Shown: in pieces, positions 33,384 to 45,105 of the stretch | Numbering within the stretch: the stretch's first letter is position 1 | Layout of the letters: every line of letters starts with the position of its first letter | Origin: Torymus aiolomorphi | Lineage: Eukaryota; Arthropoda; Insecta; Hymenoptera; Torymidae | Length of the DNA: 64,000 nucleotides | Assembly (NCBI GenBank): GCA_036365515.1 | Contig: CM070874.1 | Coordinates: 40,660,083-40,724,082, forward strand | Direction of reading: 5' to 3' | Position numbers and translations under genes: made by a program | Notes under the pieces: model-generated | The model's input: only the letters and a program-made list of their open reading frames with translations | What the model was told of the DNA's origin: nothing | Databases searched by the model: none

Positions 33384-33798
33384 TTTTAAGCTTTATTAGA
33401 AGTCACTTTAAATTTTTTTTTTAATCACTATTTTTATATTTCACAAAGTTCACAACTATATAAACACAATAATTATACTGTGCAACAAAACACACGAACC
33501 TCAAATTACACAAAAAGAACACTTTTTACGTAAAAAGCGATGTAAAACGAATCTAAACCATCCGAGTATTCGATTCAGCTGACACTTGTGTTTACAAAAA
33601 TTAAAGAGCTAAAAGTAGGTTACCGTGTCAAATGCTAACATGTAACATACGTATGATATGTGTGTGTTTCTTAGTTCATGGTGTATCATAGTCCAACTGT
33701 CCAATTATCTATAGCTCAACATAGTTCATGGTGTACCTTAGTCCAATTATCTATAGTTCAACATTAGGCCTTTTACAGCCAAAGGAACACAGAACACG
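33384..33798. other. Non-coding 5' region of the transposase
   Basis: Lies upstream of the minus-strand transposase. Contains AACACTTTTTACGTAAAAAGCG (palindromic core near 33524-33540). A direct repeat (ATAGTTCATGGTGTA, TAGTCCAATTATCTATAG) occurs twice at about 33674-33762. No promoter motif identified. Confidence 0.4.
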
Positions 33799-33933
33799 AT
33801 ATAAGGAACAGATGCAGAAATACCATGGGTTACTATATCTATATATATGTGTAACAGCGCTTATTCCTCGCTGTTCCTCGTATATATAGATATACTAACC
33901 CATGTTATTTCTGCATCTGTTCCTTATATTTTT
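33799..33933. mobile_element. Small foldback element (~135 bp)
   Basis: ATATAAGGAACAGATGCAGA...CTATATCTATATA mirrors TATATAGATATAC...CTGCATCTGTTCCTTATAT. The loop holds two tandem GCTGTTCCTCG-like pieces. Confidence 0.65.
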
Positions 33934-34507
33934 TTGAGTGTAACGGGCCTTACTGTTGTTCATGCCCGATTACTCCAAATCGTTTTATACAATAAAACTG
34001 TGGTATATTATTTGATGGATACAATAATTATTCTATGTATTCAATTTTCTTATATATGTATGGTTTATATTCAATTGTTTTATATTATTAGAAATATTTC
34101 GACCATGAAAAGTATGAATTATACGTAATTATATACACGGATTGATTTTTGTCAGTTTTTTCTGTTATTTTTTTCTAATAAAATTGATTTATTTCTACGG
34201 CGTATTTATTTATATTTATAAATATATTAATGTAGATTTATTAAAAAGTATAAAATATATTAAAAATTAAAAGAAAATAGAATTCTACCAAAAAATAAAA
34301 GTGTGTATGTCGAAAAAACTGTATATTGAGAAAAAATGAAATTACAGTGAAAAATTGATAAATAGTTTAATCAGTATTTTATCAATATCTTAAAAAAATA
34401 GATATCGTTTTCGGGTAAAAAGGAGCATATTCTATGGATGTTTTCCTATAAGAAAAAAAAAATCGATTTTTCTCAAGAAAAAAGGTGTCTAGCCCCCTTA
34501 ATTTGCT

Positions 34508-35071
34508 TAAGGTAAAGTAGGTAGTAGTGGGACAGTTTTGACCATACTTTTTTATAATCTTTTCTATTGCCAAAACTAAGCACAATACATAAAAACTAAT
34601 TACCTCAGCAGGTAGCTCGTGTGTCAAGGTTTATTTTAAGAAAAAAAGATGCTCTCTTCCGTTGTTGGTGTATTAAAAGAATCTCATTAAAAGAAAATAA
34701 CTATCGACTAGTGTAGTGGGACACGGTAACTTATTTATGACCGGTAGTGGGACGCCCATTTGATGCAGTTGTGGGACAATACTTTTTAAACGTGTCCCAT
34801 TACTACGATATGGGAATTAAGAGGTACCTATAGTGGGATAATGTTTTCGCTATGCATACAGCTCAAACATAACCTCAAAAAGTTTGAATCTTGTTATACA
34901 CTAGTTTAAGAAGTAAATCAGCACAATAATGAAGTGACTACGTAGCTAACATCATAAAGAATACTAATGAAGTAATGCTTTTATCACCTTAACCGTTCAT
35001 CGTAGTTTTTACTGCTGTCCCACTTCTGGTCCCAAAATAGGTTTTGTCCCAGTACTCCCTCCTTTACCTTA
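34508..35071. mobile_element. MITE with GTGGGACA repeats, TA-flanked
   Basis: Ends TAAGGTAAAGTAGG and CCTCCTTTACCTTA are inverted copies; TA at both ends fits a TA duplication (Tc1/mariner-like). Inside, GTAGTGGGACA-type units occur in direct orientation near 34527, 34714, 34742, 34768 and 34829, and inverted as TGTCCCA near 34795, 35013 and 35046. No ORF. Confidence 0.6.
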
Positions 35072-36112
35072 TGTCTTTAATGAATTTTTAATAACAAAAT
35101 TTATAATTTTTGCAATAATTTATGACAAAATTATAATTAAATTCATTTATGAAGATTAAAAAGTACTAATTTTTAAATTATGTATAAAATATGAATAAAA
35201 TAATAGGTATGATTTTTTTTTTTAATTATGTGTGAAAAATAAATAAAATAATTGATTGTAATATTATCGTCAAAACCTTTTAAAATTCCTAAATAACCTT
35301 TACTTCAAATTATATTTTATTTGTGAAATTTCACATATATGGTACGTGTCTCTAGTAATATGCTGTCCGTATTTGTGTGCTCATTCTGGAATTTCCGATC
35401 TAAGAAAAAGGTTCTAACATTAAAAATAATAAATGGCTATTACACAACAAAAGCAGGTATACAACACGCACGCATCGGCGCAAAGCGTATAGCGCATGTC
35501 ATTTCCATTTTCTAGTATACATAAATACGTTTCCGAATAATTACGATTTTAAAAGAGGGCTAAAATAGTTTTAACCTCAAATATCTCTGAAATTCATAAA
35601 CGAATTCTTTTACCCTAAGAATTCCTCTAATAAATAATATACAAACTCTACATCTCCACCAAATTTCAAAGAAATTAAAACAATTTTAATGTAGTTATAT
35701 TGTGCGACAATAAAGAAAGACATGTTCAAAAATACTAAAATTTTAAATATCGAACATCTCAAAAAATAACCATATAATTTGGATGAAATTTTACACAGGT
35801 ATTGTCTATATCGCATACAAAATAGTCTATAAATTTCAAGCTGATACATGAAGTCGTCATTGAGAAATTACGATTTTGAAAAAAACCGCAAAAGAATTTA
35901 GCCTTAAATATCTCTAAAAATAATGAGACAATTCTTTTATCTAAAGGACTTACACGATAACATACAGACTCTACATTTCCAGAAAATTTAGACATGATTA
36001 AACCAATTTTTGTTTTCTCTAGTTATCATGCGACAAAGAAAGTAACTTTGTAAGGTTTATGCGATGTTTTTAAAAATATTACGAAAAATGAAATAATAAT
36101 ATTTCTAAATCA
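35072..36112. repeat. AT-rich region with a diverged ~320-bp direct duplication
   Basis: AAATATCTCTGAAATTCATAA...GTTATATTGTGCGACAATAAA (about 35578-35713) recurs, diverged, at about 35908-36045 (AAATATCTCTAAAAATAATG...TTATCATGCGACAAAG). No gene. Confidence 0.5.
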
Positions 36113-36575
36113 TTTCATTTCAGGTTGCGGATTATATAAATTCTTCGTGTAAGTTTGCTGCAATATTTCAAAAACCCTTCATTCAAGGATTTTCGAAACT
36201 AGACGGGAATTTTTCGTGAAGCATTTTTGATCGAAAAAGATGCGGACATAAAAACATTTGCGAAATATTTTTCGGAAATGTTTATAAAATATTTCCAAAA
36301 TTATTACAGAAAATCAGAAAATCATATAGCAATATTTCTTAAACATTTCATAATAGTTTGTGGATTATATACATTTTTCTTGAAAGTACGCTGCAATATT
36401 TCAAAACCATTTCACGTAAGATTTTTGGGAACTTGACAGGAATGCTTCATAAAATATTTCTGAATGAATAAAGATGCGAACATAAAAACATTTCTGAAAT
36501 CTTTCTACGAAATATTTCAGTGAGTTTGCAAACCTTGCATGAAACCTTGCAGAAACCTGGCATGCCCGGATTAAT
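36113..36575. repeat. Tandem duplication, ~235-bp unit
   Basis: Blocks GGATTATATAAATTCTTC, GCTGCAATATTTCAAAA and GATGCGGACATAAAAACATTT in the first unit reappear in order about 235 bases later (GGATTATATACATTTTTCTT, GCTGCAATATTTCAAAA, GATGCGAACATAAAAACATT). Confidence 0.6.
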
Positions 36576-36719
36576 TTTTTAATCGAAAGAAAAAGGTAAT
36601 GAGACTGCAACGGAAAAAGAGAGTTCGAGTACGGTGCTACCTTGGCGGCGAGTATCGAGCGCCTTGGATTCGGAAGCCCACCAAACGACACCCAATACCG
36701 ACGGGAACGACGCGACCTC

Positions 36720-36739
36720 ATATCTCTCTCCCTCCCTCC

Positions 36740-36790
<51 letters not shown>

Positions 36791-36805
36791 GCTCGCTCTC
36801 TCTTC
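36720..36805 (+). repeat. (CT)n microsatellite
   Basis: CT-rich run with TTT and GCTCG interruptions. Open frames through it on both strands are repeat artefacts. Confidence 0.85.
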
Positions 36806-36905
36806 CCATCGTCTTTTAGCGTTACGTAAGTTTCCGTAATGTGTTATATATCGATTTATATAGAGGATACCTAACCATTAGAGAAATTATTTCGAAAAGA
36901 TAACG

Positions 36906-37526
36906 CACCCCCACAAAAAAAGAAAAGGTTCTGTAGTTTAGATTGGACTATCATATCTCGGTGTATTTTGACCCCCTAAGTATGATTCCAAGGTCAGAAT
37001 TCATCCACGACGTCTGATTTTGGAGATATCATTAGATATAAGATTTTTGAGATATCTTAAAAAAAAAAGTAAAAACAATTTTTCTATTAATCCTCTCTAC
37101 AAAACAATGTAGCATTGTTTGCGCTCATTAAGACCAACTTTACACCATCCCTCTACAATTTTTTTTCTCCGAGATCTGAATACCTGAATTTTGTAAACTC
37201 GCACATATCTCTTAAAATCAAATTCTTTATTTCTATCTCGAAATTTACATATCTAGATCTCCGGGAAAAAAATTGTAGAGGGATGGTGTAAAGTTGGTCT
37301 TGAATGGTGCAAATAATGCTACATTCTTTTGTAGAAAAGATTAACAAAAAAATGGTTTTTACTTTGTTTTTTAAGATATCTTAAAAATCTTATACCTAAT
37401 GTTATCTCCAAATTCAGACGTGGTGGACGAATTCTGACCTTGGAATCATACATAGGAGGCCAAAATACACCAACAGATGATAGCCCGATCTAAAGTACAC
37501 AACCTTTTCTTTTTGTGGGGCTGTGT
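36906..37526. mobile_element. Foldback element (~620 bp)
   Basis: CCCCCACAAAAAAAGAAAAG...GAGATATCTTAA is mirrored by TTAAGATATCTT...CTTTTCTTTTTGTGGGGCTG. Inner arms (CAACTTTACACCATCCCTCT and complement) also pair, so the whole unit folds. No ORF. Confidence 0.75.
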
Positions 37527-38372
37527 AATTGATAAGGTCACGCACTCACTCGCGGATCTGTTTAAACCCCGATACTCCAAAACACTTCTCTATGTAAAAG
37601 AGGTTATTCTCGCGTGTTTACATTTGGCAACATGACGATTAGTGCACCACTCTAGCTCTGGCTGCTAATCTAGGTAATAGCGAATAACTTTGTTATTTTT
37701 AATCATAAAATTAAAGTAAAAAATTAAAATTTAAGTTCGGTAGCTAAGCTTTATAATGCACCTTTACAAGTAAATGTACAAACATTTATTAACACTTAAA
37801 CCAAGGACTGAAAATCACTTGCCGACGACATTCCGACCTCCAAATTTCAACTTCAATATTTATAAAACTATATTTTATTTTTGTAAGTTTTAAATTATTA
37901 ATAAAAGCGTGGTAGGCTAAGGAATTGATGTCAAAAAGGAAAATATAAAAATATTCTTTTAAAATATTAAAATTTTAAATGCCAAAGTTAGCGAACCTGG
38001 TATCATAGCTCCTTTCTGCCCTATACATCGTACATGCTTGAGTGGAAGTGAAAAGCGAGTTCCTAAATTTATGAGAAAAAGATAAAAAAGAAGAATTCGT
38101 CGATATGGTCTTTCCCTTATTTTCCTGCACGACACTCTGCTCGTGTAACGTAACCCTAATCCTCCCAGCATCTATTTAACATTTTTTATGGTTGTACGAA
38201 AATAATCTGTGCGCAAATAATCCACGCACATGCTATTTCCATGATGCGATTATGAATTCATTCACTTTTATTCACTATTTTAATCTCAGTGAGCGATCGA
38301 TAGTCACATACAACTGGCAATGCCAGTCAAGTAACTTTTTGCATTATTTGCTCGCAAATCATAATAGTTACT
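37527..38372. other. Unannotated AT-rich spacer
   Basis: No supported gene; two short frames on either strand near 37959-38437 have no recognisable content. No clear repeats. Confidence 0.35.
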
Positions 38373-38394
38373 CAGCCAGGCGTGGACTGGCCAT

Positions 38395-39550
38395 CGGGAA
38401 TTTGGCAGGCGGGGGACGCGAGGTCCACACATATTAGGGAACTACGTAGACCTGAAACAATAAGCAAGACAATTATTTAAACAATTTTTAAACTCAAGTT
38501 GGCGGGGGATATGAGGTCCACGCATGTAAGGGAATCATGTAGACATGAAAAATTAAGCAAAATCATTTATTAAATAATTTTTTAACCCAAGTAGCCGGGG
38601 GATATGAGGTCCACGCATGTTAGGGATTTACGTAAATGCATGTGCAACAATAAGCACGACAATTATTTAAGCAATTTCTAAACCCAATTAGGCGGGGGAT
38701 GTGAGGTCCATGCATGTTAGGGAACTACTTAGACGTGCAACAATAAGCAAAACAATTATTTAAATAATTTTTAAACCCAAGTAGACAGGGGATATAAGGC
38801 CCACGAATGTAAGGGAGTCATATAGACATGAAAAAATAAGCAAAACGATTATTTAAATAATTTTCAAACACAAATAGCCGGGAAATGCGAGGTCCACACA
38901 TATTACGGAACTACGTAGACATGCAACAATAAGCAAGACAATTATTTAAATAATTTTTAAGCCCAAGTAGGCAGGGGATATGAGGTTCACGCATGTAAGG
39001 AAATCATGTAGATATAAAAAAATAAGCAAAACCATTATTTAAATAATTTTTAAACCCAAGTAGCCTCGGGACGCGAGATCCAAGCATATAACGGAGTTAT
39101 GTAGACGTTCGCCGTAAGCAAAACGATTATTTGAATAATTTTGAAACTCGAGTAGCAGGGGGACGCTAGGTCCCGAATATGAAGGAGTCTTGAAGATATG
39201 AAAAAATCAGCAAAATGATTATGTAAATAATTTTTAAACCCAAGTAGCCTGGGGATCTGAGGTCCATGCATATTAGGGAATTACGCAGACGCGTGCAACA
39301 ATAAGCAAGACAATTATTTAAACAATTTTTAAACTCAAGTAGGCGGGGGATATGAGGTCCACGCATGCAAAGGAGTTATGTAAACATAAAAAATAAGCAA
39401 AATGATTATTTGAGTAATTTTTAATTCCAAGTAGCCGGGGAACGCGAGGTCCACGCATATTATGGAATTACGTAGATGTGCAACAAAAAGCAAGACAATT
39501 ATTTAAACCATTTTTAAACCCAAGTAGCCGGGGGTCGCGTGTTCCACGCA
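38395..39550 (+). repeat. ~93-bp tandem array, forward half
   Basis: Units begin near 38400, 38503, 38596, 38691, 38786, 38880, 38971, 39064, 39155, 39250, 39342, 39436 and 39527. Two alternating subtypes (…GATATGAGGTCCACGCATGT… and …GACGCGAGGTCCACGCATAT…) are visible, suggesting a higher-order repeat. Confidence 0.8.
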
Positions 39551-39559
39551 TAATAACGA

Positions 39560-40565
39560 ATGTTTTTATATCTACGTAATTCCCTAATATGCGTGGACTT
39601 TGCGTCCCCCGGCTACTTGGGTTTCAAAATTATTTAAATAATCGTTTTGCTTAGTGTTTCATGCCTTCATGACTCCTTCATATTCGTGGACCTCGTGTCC
39701 CCCCGCTATTTGGATTTAAAAATTATTCAAATAATCGTCTTACTTACATCGCACTTCTACGTAACTCTGTTATATGATTCGACTCGCGTCCCCAGGCTAC
39801 TTAGTTTTAAAAATTATATAAATAATAGTCTTGCTTATTAATAGATGTCTACGTAACTCCCTAATATACGTGGACCTCGTATCCCCCGCCTGCTTGGGTT
39901 TAAAAATTGTTTAAATAATTATCTTGCTTATTGTTGCACGTCTACGTAATTCCCTAATATGTGTGGACCTCGCATCCCCCGGCTACTTAGGTTTAAAAAT
40001 TATTCAAATAATTGTCTTGCTTACGTCGCATATCTACGTAACTCCGTTATATGCTTGGAACTTGCGTCCCCCGGCTACTTGAGTTTAAAAATTATTTAAA
40101 TAATAGTCTTGCTTATTATACATGTCTACGTAATTCCCTAATATGCGTGAACTTGGTATCCCCCGCCTACTTGAGTTTAAAAATTGTTTAAATAATGGTC
40201 TTCCTTATTGTTGCGCGTCTACGTAATTCCCTAATATGCGTGGATCCCGCGTCTCTCGGCTACTTGAGTTTAAAAATTATTTATATAATAGTTTTGCTTA
40301 TGTTTTCATGTCTACATAACTCCTTTATATGCGCGGACATCATATCCTCCGCCTATTTGGGTTTAAAAATTGTTTAAATAATTGTATTGCTTATTGTTGC
40401 ACGTCTGCGTAATTCCCTAACATACGTGGATCTTATATCTCCCGCCTACTTGGGTTTAAAAATTATTTAAATCATTGTTTTGCTTTTTTTTATATCTACA
40501 TGACTCCCTTACATGCGTGGACCTCATATCCCCTGCGTACTTGGGTTTAAAAATTGTTTAAATAA
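39560..40565 (-). repeat. ~93-bp tandem array, inverted half
   Basis: The same unit on the minus strand (GTGGACCTCG...CCCCCGGCTACTTGGG) near 39595, 39690, 39785, 39875, 39968, 40061, 40153, 40245, 40338, 40430 and 40522. Confidence 0.8.
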
Positions 40566-40682
40566 TTGTAAAATTTGTAATTGTCCATGGCTGACACTAT
40601 ACATATTATTAGATATTTCAAGGGCCGCGGGCTCCAAATATCCCGGGCCGTCTTGGTGGCCCAGTCTGTCCCTGTGCTCAGC

Positions 40683-42674
40683 TATTAATTTTACACATAA
40701 ATATTACCTTCATTGATTATGTTACTAGAAGCTAAGCAAGTAGGTGTCCTTCCGATTTGTGTATAAAGTGTAGGCTTAATCAAGAACTAGATTAAAAAGG
40801 GGCTAGAAAATTTTGAGAAAGTCATAGAATGTTAAGTAACCTAATTGATTTAATGCTACTTTTAGCATTAATTTCCCCAGTGTAAGTCATAAGAGCGAGT
40901 TATCGGAGATAATACATATAAAAATCTCGCTTATCCTGCGCTGTATGAACTTATTAATAACGGTAGGATATTAGAGGGCAGGGGGACTATACTTAAAGGG
41001 GGACGATATGGCTTGTATTCAGATATATGTAACGTGTTTTGTACATGGCTAGCATGCGCATTTGCCAGTATTAAAACGCTACCTGTCCAGGCATCGAAGT
41101 TCCTTGCTGAAAAGTATTGAAATCCTGAAAATTATAAAGAGGGCAAATAGACGAGTATATAAGCGAAATACTTATATTATGAACCTCTTATATTCACCAT
41201 TCAGTTCATGGATTTTATCTCACTCTCGTTATTTTCATGTTTCGTAGCACAATCAATTATCGCATTAATTCAATAATTTTGAAAAGGCTTTAAAAAATTA
41301 TTTCTTCAGAAATACAATCTCCTGTCTTCGTCAAGTATTGGTTTTCCCGAATTCACAAATGCTTGTAACTCAATCGTTTTTGAAGTAATAGCCGTACATT
41401 ATTTTTCAAAACATCTTTCATTCATTGATCCTCACCAGTTGTGTAATCATTTAACAAATTTATACTTAGCAAAAAAGTACCTTTCAAATACAACTATTTA
41501 AAATGAGTAAAAATAGTGTACCTTTATTCTGAATTTTAGAAAAGTATTTTACTTATGTGCGTATATCTTGCATATAAATTTTTTCAAAATGATTTGAAAA
41601 ATTTGTAAATTGTAAAAAAAAAAACATGGAAACATACAAAACCGTGCAGAATGTGCAAAACCATCAAAATTTTGTCTGAAATCCAATGTTTTTCTATGGT
41701 TTCCTACTGTTTTGTGTAGTTTCCTACGTTTATCATTTCCATAACAGAATAATATAATTTCTATACTAACTTTGAAATTTTATTTCAATTTTACGAGTTT
41801 TTTAACCCTTTTAGTATACAATGCATTACATAACGCAGTTCAAGGCGCTCTTTCGGGTCATAGATGATATTTTGAAAAAATAAATAAAAAATGCATAAGC
41901 TATGCAGTTTTTACTAAACATGCATTTAATATAAATAAACATTCTTGTAAAAAAAGCCCCCATCTCTTTTGACTAAAATTTTATATGGTGCTAGAGGTGC
42001 TATTTTTCCACGTATTTGAAATTCCGAACGTTCATAATGAACGAAATCTTAACTTATAGTTTCTAATTTTGGTTAGAATTCGTCGGAGTAGTTTTAGTGG
42101 AGACTGCTAGAGTGACAAGTGAAGAGATGGAGTTATTATCATTTTTTAAATATATTTAGTAGCCAACTTCGGCTAAATCTGAAAATGGCAAAAATCTTTC
42201 GTTCACTATGAACGTTCGAAATTTCGCGCACCTGTTTTTTCGATGGAGAGAGAAAAATAATACCACTGCCAATTTATTGGCACTTACTAGGAGTGTATCA
42301 CACCTCCGAGTCAGTGAACCTCTAGAGATTGTAGGAGCACATTATTTATCATGTAAATAAACCTTTCTTACCATAGGCGTATGCCATTAGACCATCTTTG
42401 CTTTAATTGTTCAATAACGCAGTTTTGTCGACTCCAGATTCAAATTTTCTGATTTTTCAGTTATAACTTGCATCCAATTTTGAAAAATGGTACCTGTAAA
42501 ATCTTATTTATTAATAAAATATTAATAACACATACAGAACATAATATTTATCAAAATATGGTAAAATTACTCACCAGCATACCCATTACTTGTTTTTATG
42601 AGTTTTTATGTATATTAGCTCTGGACAACGCGATGCTAATTTTCCTTGACTGGTTCTCCTTCCTTAAAACGGTG
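40683..42674. other. Long AT-rich stretch without genes
   Basis: About 2 kb with no supported ORF or clear repeat structure. The only echo noticed is TACCACTGCCAATTTATTGGCAC near 42263, resembling ACCGCTGCCAATTCATTGGC near 26897. Confidence 0.4.
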
Positions 42675-42689
42675 ATCCCTTATAAAAAT

Positions 42690-42935
42690 ATCCTATAGAA
42701 AATCCTGTAGGAAATGCTATAGAAAATCCTGTAGGCATTCCGTAAAAATCCTATAGGAATCCTATAGGATACTCTATAGGCAGTCCTATATGAAATTCTA
42801 TATAGGAAGTTCTATAGGAAATCCTATGTGAATTTCGCGCTTTTCCTGTAGGAAATCCTATAGGAAATCCTATAGGAAATTCTGTAGGTAATTCTGTAGG
42901 ATAAACTGCAGACAATTTTACATGGAAAATCCTGC
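42690..42935. repeat. Palindromic-unit array (TCCTATAGGA), left arm of B
   Basis: About 19 units of AATCCTATAGGA and variants (CTGTAGG, CTGCAGG). Mirrored at about 43600-43845. The open frames across it, repeating IGFPIGFP-like peptides, are artefacts of the unit. Confidence 0.85.
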
Positions 42936-43599
42936 AGGGAATTCTGGAGTATTTTCGTGAAAACAGTTTATAGAGGTTTAGCATCTTATTTAGCGCTGTA
43001 ACATCGCACAGCAAAATCAGTGGCAAACAGTCCTATGTAAGGAGTTGCACCTAGGGACTGCCGTGCCCGACTGCCGGCGCTTACCGATTAAGCCCAATGA
43101 GCTTAGATATCAAAATCAAGGTAATCCTTGTCACATTGACTCTCCGTAAAGTCGTTCAAACGGTTGAATCTCACGGCTTTACATACCTTCGCGGTTCCAA
43201 TGTGTTTATGAGAGTCCCGACTGTTGCGCCCCATAGCGGCATAGCAGCGAACATACATAAACGAGGCTCTGGAGAAGCAAGCTTCTACCGCATGCCGCAG
43301 CGCAGCGCAGCAGTCGGGACTCTCATAAACACATTGGAACCGCGAGGGTATGTAAAGCCATGAGATTCAACCGTTCGAACGACTTTACGGAGAGTCAATA
43401 TGACAAGGATTACCTTGATTTTGATATCTGAGCTCATTGGGCTTAATCGGCAAGCGCCGGCAGTCGTGCACGGCAGTCCCTAGGTGCAACTCCTTGTCTA
43501 GGACTGTTTGCCACTGATTCTGCTGTGCGATGTTACAGCGCTTAATAAGATGCTAAACCTCTATAAACTGTTTTCACGAAAATACTCCAGAATTCCCTG

Positions 43600-43845
43600 C
43601 AGGATTTTCCATGTAAAATTGTCTACAGTTTTTCCTACAGAATTACCTACAGAATTTCCTATAGGATTTCCTATAGGATTTCCTACAGGAAAAGCGCGAA
43701 ATTCACATAGGATTTCCTATAGAACTTCCTATATAGAATTTCATATAGGACTGCCTATAGAGTATCCTATAGGATTCCTATAGGATTTCTACGGAATGCC
43801 TACAGGATTTTCTATAGCATTTCCTACAGGATTTTCTATAGGATA
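43600..43845. repeat. Palindromic-unit array, right arm of B
   Basis: Reverse complement of 42690-42935 with only a few differences. Confidence 0.85.
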
Positions 43846-43859
43846 TTTTTATAAGGGAT

Positions 43860-45105
43860 CTATTCTTCAGCATACATTTTCTTGCAACACCTGAAAAAGA
43901 GAAACCGCAAAGTATCATATTTCTCTAAAATAATTTATAAAAAAATTTTAGTATTTTAAATTTGAAAAATTATAGATAATATTTACATATACAGAACTTT
44001 ATATAATAACTTAATAATTGAAAAGCCGGGAAATGTTTTAATTGATGTTTATGAATTGTTATGAGAAAATATAGTGAAATTTAATAAAAGAAAACATGTT
44101 TAAGAAACAAATTTCATAAACATATTAGAAAAATTCATGAAAATTTAACCTGATCCAAAAAGCAGATTAAATTAATTTTCGGAGGCCAGTAATACTTATC
44201 TGAAACTTATTCCTTTGGGTAGGCTGATTTATTCTCCTTTTGTTGTTGGTCCCTGTGGCTGTTGTTGGATAACTGTTTAAACAGTAAACAACACGGTGCC
44301 TAGTTCTAAAATAAACAAACACTTCAGAAATTCTCCTTGCTATGACAACTAATGTAGTAACAGTACAGCCAACTTCATTCTGCTCTCGTTCTACTCCCGA
44401 GGTAAAAAAAAGAGAATCTGCTACAGTTAGTAAAGTAGAAATCTTAATTATCATCATTAATTTAAATTTTGGAAAACTTTTTTAATATTCCTTTTAAATT
44501 CGAATTGTTTAAAAATGACAGTTTATCTCTCGGATTAATTCTATAGTGAACTGTTCTGTACTTCACTGTTAATTGCAAATCATAAAAAAAAGAAAGTTTA
44601 TGAAATGAATCTTGACAAATCAAGCTTTACTTCGCGATATAAAGCTAATGGTATATCGAAAGAGCTTTTTTTTAACTCAACCTGTTTTTGTCTGCTTAAA
44701 TATTTTAATTGACAGTGACATTATTCTGATGGCGCAAGAGAAATCGGAGTTTGTATGTGAGATGAGCTTTTAAAACTTATTGATTCTTTAAAAAATTACG
44801 AAGTAGAAGATTTATTCAATCTATTCAATCTATTCAAACAGAAAATGATTGTGAGAATAATGAAACTCAAGAATCACCTGAGAGTACAAGCAGGTATATT
44901 ACTAAAATTTGTAACAATAATTCAAAATTCAATCACAAGACTTGCATAAACAAATAAAATATCAATTTTATTAATGCTGTCTAGAGAGTCTAGTCAAAAC
45001 TCCCACAGTGACTAGAGAGTCTAGTTAAAACTCCCACAGTGACCAGTCATTGAAAAATCAAAATATGGGCCTATACCACATGAGACGAAAATAAAAATTT
45101 ATAAT
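43860..45105. other. AT-rich spacer without confident genes
   Basis: A 96-codon minus frame at 44167-44457 resembles nothing I know. Near 44980-45050 the block AGTCTAGT(C/T)AAAACTCCCACAGTGAC occurs twice. The last part (from about 44720) may be decayed N-terminal coding sequence of the pogo-like remnant that follows, being rich in E/N codons. Confidence 0.35.

Larger units (their letters stand above)
26934..34501 (-). mobile_element. Kolobok-like DNA transposon, ~7.56 kb, TTAA target duplication
   Basis: TTAA|GGGGGCTAGACACCTTT at the left and the exact inverse ending GGTGTCTAGCCCCC|TTAA at the right. It encloses a minus-strand transposase of the Mutator/Kolobok-like type. TTAA duplication, GG-starting TIRs and this transposase class together fit Kolobok. 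Much of the interior (27440-30290) is a repeat also found at 53655-55130 outside the element, so it is probably a later insertion and the original element was about 4.7 kb. Confidence 0.75.
38373..40682. mobile_element. Foldback element C: mirrored minisatellite arrays
   Basis: Left end CAGCCAGGCGTGGACTGGCC and right end GGCCCAGTCTGTCCCTGTGC are imperfect inverted copies, suggesting TIRs. Inside, a ~93-bp unit (GGCGGGGGATATGAGGTCCA, then ACGTAGAC, AATAAGCAA, AATTATTTAAATAATTTTTA) is repeated about 13 times on the plus strand to about 39550. About 11 inverted copies follow to about 40565. No ORF. Confidence 0.7.
42675..43859. mobile_element. Foldback element B: palindrome with TCCTATAGGA arrays
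   Basis: The left half (42675 to about 43218) is the reverse complement of the right half (about 43312-43859) around a ~90-bp loop. Termini ATCCCTTATAAAAATATCC match element A's terminus at 16 of 19 positions. The outer ~240 bp of each arm is about 19 degenerate copies of a ~12-bp self-complementary unit (AATCCTATAGGA). The inner arms contain AGTCGTTCAAACGGTTGAAT and TATGAGAGTCCCGACTG. AT flanks the CCCT...AGGG core on both sides, as in A. Confidence 0.85.

Noticed and set aside
36579..36839. Several overlapping Ser/Leu- or Arg/Glu-rich frames on both strands
   Set aside because: Artefact of the (CT)n tract at 36720-36805.
38192..40716. Many 60-80-codon frames in the mirrored minisatellite
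   Set aside because: Each follows the ~93-bp unit and is broken in neighbouring units.
42751..43026. 91-codon frame with IGFPIGFP repeats, also at 43508-43783
   Set aside because: Translation of the TCCTATAGGA array, mirrored in both arms; not a gene.
44167..44457. 96-codon minus-strand frame as a gene
   Set aside because: No recognisable motif, no mirrored or second copy, and length is within chance for this region.
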